The notes under the pieces: model-generated
Told to the model about the DNA's origin: nothing
The model's input: only the letters and a program-made list of their open reading frames with translations
The model's database searches: none
Translations under genes and position numbers: made by a program
Assembly (NCBI GenBank): GCA_039189655.1
Contig: JBCCYN010000031.1
Coordinates: forward strand, 1-32,206
From: Acuticoccus sp039189655
GTDB taxonomy: Bacteria; Pseudomonadota; Alphaproteobacteria; Rhizobiales; Amorphaceae
Direction of reading: 5' to 3'
Length of the DNA stretch: 32,206 nucleotides
In this document: positions 16,271-24,045 of the stretch, piece by piece
Layout: each line of letters starts with the position of its first letter
How positions within the stretch are numbered: the stretch's first letter is position 1

Positions 16271-18262
16271 TCAGCCGATTTTGCCGCCGCCTTGCTTCGT
16301 AATCACCACCACGGACGGGCGCGGCGGCATGTTGTCGGCAAAGTCAGGCCAGCGGGTCGACGGGTCGTCATAGGTGGACGTTCGGCCGAACTCGGGCCAC
16401 TCGTCACCACCGTCTGCGGGATGCTGCACAGCCACGAGGAGCATGTCGCCACCCTCGTTGAACGTGGGACCACACAGCTCGGCACCGACCGGGACGCGAT
16501 AGAAGTGGCGCGATGTGCCGCGCGCGCCGCCGTCTGTGTCCATCGCCCAAAGCCCATCGGTTCTGCCAGTCTTTTCGTAGTCGTTGCCGTCGGTTGAGAC
16601 CCACAACCGGCCGTCGGCGTCGATGGCGCAGTTGTCCGGCATGCCGAACCAACCGTTTGCCGACGTTTCCGGCGAGAATGTTGCGCCCACCTCCTGGATC
16701 GACGGATCGCCGCACTTCACGAGGATGTCCCAAGTCATTGTGTCCGCCGTGAAGTCGCCATCCGGGGCCGTCATCTCGATGATGTGTCCAAAGGCGTTGT
16801 CGGGGCGCGGGTTTGCAGCGTTCTCGTCACCGGGCTTGCGGCGCGTGTTGTTGGTGAGCATGACGTAAACGGTGCCGCGCTCGCCATTGGGCTCCACGTC
16901 TTCCGGACGGTCCATCGGTGTCGCTTCAAGCAGATCCGCGGCCCGGCGGGTCTGGATCAGAACGTCACCCTGGCTGTCAAAGCCGTTTTCGGCGTTGAGC
17001 GGACCTTCACCGAACACAAGCGGCAGCCAATGGATGCTTCCGTCAGCGTCGTAGCGCGCCACCGAAAGGGTGCCCTTGTCGAGGATGTTGGGATCAGGGT
17101 TCGCCGGGTCGTAGGCGTCATCGGTGACGAAGCGGTAGACGTAGTCAAAACGTTGGTCGTCACCCATGAAGACGGCGATGCGTCCGTCGGGGTTCACGAC
17201 CGTATGGGCCCCTTCGTGCTTGGCCCGACCCATCGCAGTGCGCTTGACTGGCGGCGCGCTGGGGTTCGACGGGTCCACCTCGACCATCCAGCCGAAGCGG
17301 TGCGGCTCGTTCGGCTCTTTTTCGGTGTCGAAGCGGTCGTAGTATTTGCCCCAAGCGTACCAGCCACCAGGAACGCCGTAGCGCGCGTAGAGCGCGTTAA
17401 CGGGGTCGTCGTCCTCGCCGTCCGCTTTGGGCCCCCAGAAATAGCCGTTAAAATTCTCTTCGGCCATGAGCCAGGTGCCCCAGGGCGTGATGCCGCCGGC
17501 GCAGTTGTTGATGGTGCCAAGCACGTCGGTGCCGGCGGAATCGGCGCTGGTCTTCATCTTGTCGTGGCCAGCCGCCGGCCCGGAGACCTTCATCGGCGTG
17601 TTGGCATGGATACGGCGATTGTAGGGGCTGTCTTTCACCACCGACCAGTTGCCGTTTCCATCGTTGGCGATCTCGATCACCGTTCCGCCGTGCGCCGCCA
17701 TCTCGATGTCGACGAGGTCTTTGGTCATGCCAGCAAATTCGGCATCACGATCCTGACGACCGAGGCCCGGGAACATCAGCTCCTCGTTGGTGTACTCGTG
17801 GTTCACCACCATAAGGAGGCGGTCGGCATCGTCCGGCGCATCGGGATGCGGCACGGTGCCGACGAAGTCGTTATTGTAGCCGAACTGCTTCAGTTGTGCT
17901 TCCGCGGATTGGCTTGTCGGATCGAAGGCGGGCGCGTCTGAAAGCACCGGATCACCCCAGCGGATGAGGATCTTTGCGTCGTATCCGTCGGCCACGGCGT
18001 GATCGGCGCTCACACCTGCTTCAAGTTCGGGAAAGTTGAACTCGCCGTCGCTCGCCTTGGCGCGGCTGGCGGCAAACGCCATCGGTGTCACCGTCGCAGC
18101 GATAGCGGTGAAGCCGAGCGCCCCTTTCATAATGTCCCGACGGCTGTACCGCTCTGCGATGATGTCGCCAATGGTGGGCGCATTGGAGCGGTTGCTGCCG
18201 ACATCCTCAGACGCGTCGGCTCTCTGGGATCGATTTTGGGGGTCGAAAACGGTGAACTTCAT
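16271..18262 (-). CDS. PhoX-family (DUF839) phosphatase, Tat-exported
   Basis: A 663-residue protein of the PhoX/DUF839 family: periplasmic phosphatases that use Fe and Ca cofactors and release phosphate from organic esters. A twin-arginine signal is visible, SRRDIMKGALGF with RR at residues 41-42, after a long polar N-region and before a hydrophobic stretch ending near residue 66. Family landmarks follow: VVNHEYTNEE, NNCAGGITPWGTWLMAEENF (Cys near the metal site in PhoX), KHEGAHTVV, FMGDDQRFDYVYRF and the C-terminal GMPDNCAIDADGRLWVSTDG. Length is normal. GAGAGGAAG lies just upstream of ATG 18262. I found no recognisable Pho box upstream, so phosphate control is not shown. Some family members have uncertain activity. 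Confidence 0.87.
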   Translation of the reverse strand: MKFTVFDPQNRSQRADASEDVGSNRSNAPTIGDIIAERYSRRDIMKGALGFTAIAATVTPMAFAASRAKASDGEFNFPELEAGVSADHAVADGYDAKILIRWGDPVLSDAPAFDPTSQSAEAQLKQFGYNNDFVGTVPHPDAPDDADRLLMVVNHEYTNEELMFPGLGRQDRDAEFAGMTKDLVDIEMAAHGGTVIEIANDGNGNWSVVKDSPYNRRIHANTPMKVSGPAAGHDKMKTSADSAGTDVLGTINNCAGGITPWGTWLMAEENFNGYFWGPKADGEDDDPVNALYARYGVPGGWYAWGKYYDRFDTEKEPNEPHRFGWMVEVDPSNPSAPPVKRTAMGRAKHEGAHTVVNPDGRIAVFMGDDQRFDYVYRFVTDDAYDPANPDPNILDKGTLSVARYDADGSIHWLPLVFGEGPLNAENGFDSQGDVLIQTRRAADLLEATPMDRPEDVEPNGERGTVYVMLTNNTRRKPGDENAANPRPDNAFGHIIEMTAPDGDFTADTMTWDILVKCGDPSIQEVGATFSPETSANGWFGMPDNCAIDADGRLWVSTDGNDYEKTGRTDGLWAMDTDGGARGTSRHFYRVPVGAELCGPTFNEGGDMLLVAVQHPADGGDEWPEFGRTSTYDDPSTRWPDFADNMPPRPSVVVITKQGGGKIG

Positions 18263-18523
18263 CGGTCTTCCTCTCAGGAAAAATCGGCACGTCGCTTCCT
18301 ACGGAAGGTACGAAGACCTCGAAGTTTTTTATAGTGAAAAATTCTAAATTAGCTCATTAGACGAAATCTATTCTAAACTGGAGTATTAGGCCTAACTTTA
18401 AGGTGTGCTGTTCGTGGAGCAGCTCTTTGAAATTGCTCCGATTCTTATTTTTATAAATTCTAAAAGGTCATCTGTGCCGAGTTGCCGGTCGACCAGCCAG
18501 CGACGAATGCAAGTGTAGGTTGG
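18263..18523 (-). promoter_or_regulatory. AT-rich upstream region of the PhoX-family gene with repeated motif
   Basis: This spacer is much richer in A and T than its surroundings. The octamer ATTCTAAA occurs three times in the same orientation (18341-18348, 18370-18377, 18458-18465), and a perfect ten-base palindrome TTAGGCCTAA lies at 18386-18395. Repeated sites of this kind suggest binding by a regulator controlling the PhoX-family gene. No Pho-box pair (CTGTCAT repeats) is visible. Confidence 0.4.
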
Positions 18524-20107
18524 CTAGGAAAGCGCGGCGATGACGGTGCTGGTATCGGTAACTGCCGCAACGTTTTGCATGGCAAATTGGATGCTGGCGC
18601 GGTGCCAGTCGGCGTTCATGGTCGAGCAGGCATCCTCCGGGATCACCATCAAATAGCCCTTATCCGCCCCGGTCCTCGCGGTGTGCTCCACGGACATGTT
18701 GGTCCATGCCCCGCTCTCAATGATGGTGTCTCGTCCTTCGGCCTTCAAAATCGTCTCAAGGGACGTCCCCTCAAAGGCCGACATGCGCATTTTACGCACG
18801 ATATGGTCACCCGGCTGCGCCTCGAGACCGGGAACCGGTTCCGAACCCCAAGTGCCTTCCACAAGCGCATTCGCCCCTGCCAACCCTTCAAAGAGGGGTG
18901 CATTCAGTGTCAAACCAGGGGCACCGGGCTCAACCTTGAACCACACATGGATCACCGGAATTTTGAGCGCCCGGCAATGCTCAGCCAGACGCCGCGCGTT
19001 CTCGATGGCGTTCTGTTCCCGGCAATGTTGTGGGGAGCCAGAGGACGCGAACGCACCCCCGTCCATCACCACGTCGTTTTGCATGTCTTGGATGATGAGG
19101 GCGCAGCGCGACGGATCGAGCGTCAGCCCGTCGCTGGTCGTGGCCGGCTCAGGCGCCGAACTGGGCTCGCCGGATGCCACCGCAGGAGCAGCCTTCGCCC
19201 GCATAAAGAGTTCGTTGCGTGGACCCACTTTCGTGTCCAGCGCGTAAAGTGAAGTGCTTGCGCAGACAAAGAGCGTGCGCCAGTCGGAACCGCCCCAATG
19301 GAGATTTGCGGCGAGTTCGGGGATAGATACTTTGCCAAGGAGCGCGCCATCGGGGGAAAAGACCCAGAGGCCGCCGGGGGCGGTGACCCACACGTTGCCG
19401 CGCTGGTCGCATTTCATACCGTCAGGAACGCCTGGCTTCAGCGTGTCCTTGATGCCCGATGCGAACACGCGGCCATTAAAGATCGAACCATCTGGCGCAA
19501 CTTCAAAGACCCGAATGTTTGCCTGCTCTGTGTCGTTGATGTAGAGCAAGCTTTCGTCGGGCGAAAAGCAAAGACCGTTCGGCATCGTAAAGAGGTAGCG
19601 GTCCACAAGGAGCTGCGGCTCGCCTGAACGATGCCCGGGTGGCAGTCGATAAACCCCTTGAAAACCAAGCTCGCGCGGCCGCTCTATCCCAAAGACGGGC
19701 ATCCGTCCGTACCAGGGGTCGGTGAAGTAAATGGAGCCGTCGGCGCGCACACACACATCGTTGGGCGAGTTGAGCTCACGCCCTTCAAAATGGCTGGCTA
19801 AAACCTCGCGTGTCCCATCGGGGGCGACGCGCGCCAAAGAAGAGGTGGCGTGCTCACATACGATGAGGTTGAGATCGCCATCGTAGGTGAGGCCGTTTGC
19901 CATATTTGAGGGCCGCAGCACCTCGCGTACGCCCGCGCGATCCCACCGCCGGCGCACATCTCCGGGCATATCGGAAAAGAGCAAATATTGTTCTTCGGGG
20001 TGCCAGATGGGGCCTTCGGTAAAGGTAAACCACGAGCCAAGCTGCCGAACCGGCGCGTACTCGTCGACGAGATCGCGGAAGGCGGGGCGGACGGCCTCGT
20101 GGGCCAT
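18524..20107 (-). CDS. Fusion of SMP-30/gluconolactonase and isochorismatase-like hydrolase
   Basis: A 527-residue two-domain enzyme. Residues about 20-300 are an SMP-30/gluconolactonase propeller with the metal ligands in place: Glu31 in TFTEGPIW, Asn177 in MPNGL and Asp229 in VPDGMKC, plus substrate-site Asn116 in NSPNDV. A linker rich in Ala, Pro and Ser (about 305-325) joins it to an isochorismatase-like domain (about 330-527). There the usual triad Asp and Lys are present (Asp341 in LIIQDMQND, Lys439 in VRKMRM), but the position expected for the nucleophilic Cys is Ser472 in WTNMSVEHTAR. The first domain would open a lactone; the second family usually cleaves amides or related bonds. The start lies four bases after the MBL gene stop, with AGGA overlapping that stop, so the two are coupled. 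No signal peptide. Confidence 0.88.
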   Translation of the reverse strand: MAHEAVRPAFRDLVDEYAPVRQLGSWFTFTEGPIWHPEEQYLLFSDMPGDVRRRWDRAGVREVLRPSNMANGLTYDGDLNLIVCEHATSSLARVAPDGTREVLASHFEGRELNSPNDVCVRADGSIYFTDPWYGRMPVFGIERPRELGFQGVYRLPPGHRSGEPQLLVDRYLFTMPNGLCFSPDESLLYINDTEQANIRVFEVAPDGSIFNGRVFASGIKDTLKPGVPDGMKCDQRGNVWVTAPGGLWVFSPDGALLGKVSIPELAANLHWGGSDWRTLFVCASTSLYALDTKVGPRNELFMRAKAAPAVASGEPSSAPEPATTSDGLTLDPSRCALIIQDMQNDVVMDGGAFASSGSPQHCREQNAIENARRLAEHCRALKIPVIHVWFKVEPGAPGLTLNAPLFEGLAGANALVEGTWGSEPVPGLEAQPGDHIVRKMRMSAFEGTSLETILKAEGRDTIIESGAWTNMSVEHTARTGADKGYLMVIPEDACSTMNADWHRASIQFAMQNVAAVTDTSTVIAALS

Positions 20108-20111
20108 CTTC

Positions 20112-20960
20112 CTAGGCCGGGAACCAGTCGCGGCGGGGAACGGTCTGAGTCACCGGTCCGGGCACCTGCATATCAAGCCGGCCCACCACCTGCGTACCCT
20201 CGATCTTGGCCGGCTTGTCATGGATCGGCAGCAGATATTTTGAGCCGTTGAGCAGTTTCTTAATGGCCGCCTTTTCCTGGCGTTTCGAGACAGAGTGGTT
20301 GCCCGTGACCCGCGGCTCATGGTCGTTCACTTCGTTGAGCGGGTTCACGATCTGGTCGTTAAAATCGTAGATCACGTCGCCGCAGATGGTGGCACGCCCA
20401 TCGGCCGTCTCCACGTGCACATTCATCGAACCTTCCGTGTGCGCCCCAGCCCAATCGAGCGTGACGCCCGGAATGAGCTCCACCTCTCCGGTGAGTTCAG
20501 TGTCCTCAAATCGCAGGGCCCCTGGGGTGTGGAGCCGCTCAATCAGATGCTGGATGTCTGGCTTGGGGTATTGCGGATACATCAGCCCGGAGACCGAATG
20601 CTCAAGTTCCTTCCGGTTAAGCACCACCGTGGTGTTCATCGGGAAATGATCGTCTTTTCCGGCGTGGTCGATGTGCAAATGGGTGTGGCAGATGTAGCGG
20701 ATATCACCCACTTTGAGCCCATGCCGGGAGAGCTGGTTCTCGACCATGTTTTCGTGGAACTGCAGCCCACGCATGCCGAGCGTTTCCATGATCGCGTTGT
20801 CGCGATAGCCCGTGTCGACGAGGACGGGATGTTGCCCACCGGTGATGAGAAAGCCGTACACCGGAACGCGGCGTGTGCGCCCGCAGTCCCGTCCCAGAAC
20901 CAAGAAGCTCGATTCCAGCTCGATATCGCCATAGTCGAGCAGCTTGATCTCCAGCGCCAT
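20112..20960 (-). CDS. MBL-fold hydrolase, N-acyl homoserine lactonase-like
   Basis: A 282-residue metallo-beta-lactamase-fold protein. The dinuclear zinc motif H-x-H-x-D-H is present as HTHLHIDHAG (H94, H96, D98, H99), with further ligands in GAHTEGS and ICGDVIYD. Length and layout resemble AiiA/AttM lactonases, which hydrolyse homoserine lactones or gamma-lactones. No signal peptide, so cytoplasmic. It is the first gene of a tight two-gene operon with the SMP-30/isochorismatase fusion. Two lactonase-type domains in one operon point to a lactone or related cyclic compound as substrate, more likely catabolic than signal quenching; this is inference. GGGGAAGAGGA directly precedes the ATG. Confidence 0.85.
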   Translation of the reverse strand: MALEIKLLDYGDIELESSFLVLGRDCGRTRRVPVYGFLITGGQHPVLVDTGYRDNAIMETLGMRGLQFHENMVENQLSRHGLKVGDIRYICHTHLHIDHAGKDDHFPMNTTVVLNRKELEHSVSGLMYPQYPKPDIQHLIERLHTPGALRFEDTELTGEVELIPGVTLDWAGAHTEGSMNVHVETADGRATICGDVIYDFNDQIVNPLNEVNDHEPRVTGNHSVSKRQEKAAIKKLLNGSKYLLPIHDKPAKIEGTQVVGRLDMQVPGPVTQTVPRRDWFPA

Positions 20961-21469
20961 TCCTCTTCCCCATCGCTTTTCTTAAACCGCACGGTCGCGA
21001 TGGTGATCTTAGACCCTGAGGGCTGTGCATTTGAGCGGATGCTGCAAAAAATGAGACAAACGGGTAAATCCGCCAGTGAGCGAGCCTCCCGGCTGCGGCC
21101 GCTGCGACAAACACGCCACGCCCCCAACCGAAGAGCTTGCCGCCACCAACGCCGCCCTAAGGGCGTCGGCGGAGTGTTGCCGGTGTTTTAATGGCAGGGG
21201 GTGCGCGAGCGGTCCGAAGCGCCCACTGGGGCACCGTCAGCGTCACGCAAAACTAGAAGTATATTTTTTGAACATGAACATGGGCGAGCGAACATATTTC
21301 TGCGTACGGCATTGCTCAGAACCGTACCTATACGTCTAAATTTCTGCTCTTCGCATTGTAAGCGAGGGAATACTTGATCGGCGCAATAAATAATAGTGCC
21401 GAATCGGTTGGAGAAGGGGAGGGCAGTAAGGTCACTGCCTTTGGAGCGCTCAGCTGGAAACCTTTGTCC
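20961..21469. other. Intergenic region between recJ and the lactonase operon
   Basis: No gene supported. The middle (about 21245-21420) is AT-rich and probably holds the promoter of the lactonase operon. An inverted repeat GTACGG/CCGTAC with a 12-base spacer lies at 21304-21327, and GAACAT occurs three times near 21270-21295. The spacing does not match the alphaproteobacterial LexA pattern GAAC-N7-GAAC. Confidence 0.4.
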
Positions 21470-23278
21470 CTACGCTGCGCGGGACAGCGCTCCGCTCACA
21501 TCGCCAGCGTCCACAACGATGATTTCCGCCCGGGGTGTGCCGCGAAACACGCTGTGCGAAACTTCCACCGCGAGATGCATCGTCTCGCCCCGACCCCCGC
21601 GCAAACGTTCGCCCAACGCGCCGTTTGCTCGAAACACAATTGCCTGCCCGCGTGTTCCATCAAGGGCGCGCAAAGATAGCCTCAAGCTGTCGCCAGAGCC
21701 CACTGGCTGAACATGCTCCAAACGCACTCGTTCCAAGGCAAATCGGGGTTTCGGTCGTCCGGCACCCCACGGACCCGCCTCAGCAAGCGAGCGCGCAAGG
21801 GGTTCGGTGAGTGCGCCAAGCGCCACCACTGCATCGATTTTCAAATTGTCGACAGCCGTGGCGGCGGTCACGGCAGGGGCTAAACGATCGCAGAAGAACG
21901 TACGCAGATCCCCAAGCCTTTGGGGCGCAACGGTAAGCCCTGCCGCCATGGCATGTCCGCCACCCTTGGTGAGAAGCCCGCTCGCCGCGGCCGCTCGCAC
22001 TGCCGCGCCAAGGTCAACGCCTTCTATGGAACGACCCGACCCGACGCCCTGCTCGGTGCTGAGCGCAATGGCGATGGCTGGCCGCCGAAACCGGTCTTTC
22101 AGCCGAGAAGCCACCAGCCCCACAACGCCGGGATGCCAATCGCCCGCCACCACGACGACGGGGGCATCGTCGGCCATCGCCACCGCCTCTTCGAGCGCGC
22201 GCGATTCCATGGTTCGCCGTTCCTGATTGAGCTGCTCAAGCATTCCGGCAATGCGCTCCGCCTCGCCGTCGTCGTCGCAAACGAGGAGCCGCGCGCCAAG
22301 ACCGCTATCGCCGATCCGGCCGCCGGCATTGATGCGTGGTCCAAGCACGTAGCCAAGATGGCCGCCGTCCACCGGCCCGCCGATCCGCGCTGCGGTCACC
22401 AAAGCCGCAAGCCCTCGGTTTTCTCGGCCGCGAAACGCCACCAAGCCGCCGCGCACGAAAGCGCGATTGAGCGCCGTGAGGGGGACGACGTCCGCAACCG
22501 TTCCCAGCGCCACGCAATCGAGCAAGGCCATCAGGTCCGGGGCATCCTGGCGGCCGCGCCGACGCATCTCGCGCACCAATCCCACCATGGCGATGAAGGT
22601 GACCCCGACCGCCGCGCAATACCCTATGCCGGAATCATCGTCGTCCCGGTTGGGGTTGATGATTGCATGGGCTCTCGCCAAGGCATCGACCGGATGGTGA
22701 TCAACGACCAGGACCGTCATGCCTGCGGCGTTTGCGGCATCCACAGGTTCGATCGCACCGGAGCCGCAGTCGACACAAATGACGACATCGGTGCCTTCCG
22801 CCGCGAGGGTGTTCATCAGCTCCGCCGACGGCCCATATCCATCGCTCACCCGGTCCGGCACCATGAGCCTTGCCGTCACACCAAAATGCCGCAACACCCG
22901 CCAGGCCACGGCAGCGGACGTTGCCCCGTCGACGTCATAGTCGGCAAAAATTGCGATGCGTTTGTTCGTCTCTAGGGCGTCGGCCAGCGCCGCCACCAAC
23001 CGATCACAGTCGGTCAGCACGGACGGATCGGGCAACAAAGCTCTTAGGGTTGGCCTGAGGTCCGTCTCGGCGGTATCCAGGGTGACGCCGCGCCCCGCTA
23101 GGACCCTGGCGACGACCTCAGGCAAATCGAACCGCTGGGCGAGCGCAAGCGCGGTCCGTTCCTGCGCCTCATTGAGCCGCCGCCGCCACGTCCGCCCGGT
23201 CGTCGAATGGGCAATGTCAAGCACCTTAGGATCGTCCGACAACGCCAACGCCCTCGATTTTGGATGAGACAGTTTCAT
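21470..23278 (-). CDS. recJ: Single-stranded-DNA-specific 5'-3' exonuclease RecJ
   Basis: Degrades single-stranded DNA from 5' ends in recombination (RecFOR pathway) and mismatch and base-excision repair. The DHH phosphoesterase motifs are clear: DYDVDG (residues 113-118), VDCGSG (about 169-174) and VDHHP (from 192). The DHHA1 motif GGGHAMAAG lies near residue 440 and is followed by the C-terminal OB domain with GPWGAGRPKP. The frame is open to 23434, but the extra 52 codons look non-conserved, so I take ATG 23278 (MKLSHPKSRAL), giving 602 residues, normal for RecJ. No strong ribosome site decides. The nearest upstream gene on the strand is the diguanylate cyclase, 767 bases away. Confidence 0.95.
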   Translation of the reverse strand: MKLSHPKSRALALSDDPKVLDIAHSTTGRTWRRRLNEAQERTALALAQRFDLPEVVARVLAGRGVTLDTAETDLRPTLRALLPDPSVLTDCDRLVAALADALETNKRIAIFADYDVDGATSAAVAWRVLRHFGVTARLMVPDRVSDGYGPSAELMNTLAAEGTDVVICVDCGSGAIEPVDAANAAGMTVLVVDHHPVDALARAHAIINPNRDDDDSGIGYCAAVGVTFIAMVGLVREMRRRGRQDAPDLMALLDCVALGTVADVVPLTALNRAFVRGGLVAFRGRENRGLAALVTAARIGGPVDGGHLGYVLGPRINAGGRIGDSGLGARLLVCDDDGEAERIAGMLEQLNQERRTMESRALEEAVAMADDAPVVVVAGDWHPGVVGLVASRLKDRFRRPAIAIALSTEQGVGSGRSIEGVDLGAAVRAAAASGLLTKGGGHAMAAGLTVAPQRLGDLRTFFCDRLAPAVTAATAVDNLKIDAVVALGALTEPLARSLAEAGPWGAGRPKPRFALERVRLEHVQPVGSGDSLRLSLRALDGTRGQAIVFRANGALGERLRGGRGETMHLAVEVSHSVFRGTPRAEIIVVDAGDVSGALSRAA

Positions 23279-24045
23279 CTCATCGGATCGGCGAGGTGTT
23301 AGGAATTCGTTAATCCTACCGATATTCAGCGGTCTGTGGACGATAGCGAGAAGAACCGCCCAAGCCGCCTTCAACGTCCTAAAAACTCTGTTGCGTCGTT
23401 CCGACCATGTTTTGCGTAGGCTCATCCTCGTCACGCTAGGCTAGATGTAGTTTCCAAGAAGGTTGTTCGTTTCGGCGCGACCGCTGGGTACTGTGCCAAA
23501 ACACTCCCGCCTTGATCGATCATCCCGCGCATCGCCCGATGCCTCAAGGGACGCTTCGCTCTTTGCCCTTGACCCATCAGGCACTGCGTGGGCCTAAAAA
23601 ATGTGTCGGCTCCGGAAGAACGTCGTTTTTGGTGTCCCACCAAAAGAACTAGACGGGATGGGTGGCGCAAAGGGGGGAGCTCTTGCCGCCGGCTAGCCTG
23701 AATAATGGCGATGCCTAGCACATCTAGAGTGCGTTCCAGCGACACAAAGCCTTATCGTCTGTCGACACGCGCGCAAGCACAAAAGCTTGGGGTGGGTCCG
23801 CCGCCAGGAAGTGCTTGTCCTGTCAATGGAAATAAAGGCTGGCGCCCGCGCGATTGCGGGCCAGCGGCTGGGGTGAACGCACTTTTGTTCTGCCGCGAAA
23901 ATCGCCCGGAGTAAGACCGTCCAACCGGCCAGGCTACCAACCTCCGAACCGGTGCAGAGCAGAATGGCTGGCCGCGGCATCCATCGTGGGTCGCCCGCCC
24001 GACCGCCGGGCGCTGGATATTCTTTGGGCGAAAACCCGTGGTTCG
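23279..24045. other. Long intergenic region between recJ and the diguanylate cyclase gene
   Basis: No convincing gene in 767 bases. Small open frames on both strands (for example 23431-23745 minus and 23854-24393 plus) have no recognisable domain and no ribosome site. Structures seen are a hairpin TTTTGGTG-TCC-CACCAAAA (23627-23645) and a GC-rich interrupted inverted repeat around 23836-23863. The recJ promoter should lie just above 23279. Confidence 0.45.

Noticed and set aside
16784..17941. 385-codon open frame on the plus strand opposite the PhoX-family gene
   Set aside because: It is the antisense shadow of a gene with clear family motifs; it has no recognisable domain and arises from high-GC codon bias.
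18263..18523. Pho box upstream of the PhoX-family gene
   Set aside because: No pair of CTGTCAT-like repeats at the right spacing could be found.
20295..21191. 298-codon open frame opposite the MBL-fold lactonase
   Set aside because: Antisense to a gene with an intact zinc motif; no family resemblance.
21268..21297. Triple GAACAT considered as a LexA box (GAAC-N7-GAAC)
   Set aside because: Spacings between the GAAC units are 2 and 10 bases, not 7.
23431..23745. 104-codon minus-strand open frame upstream of recJ
   Set aside because: No domain or ribosome site visible; I could not support it as a gene.
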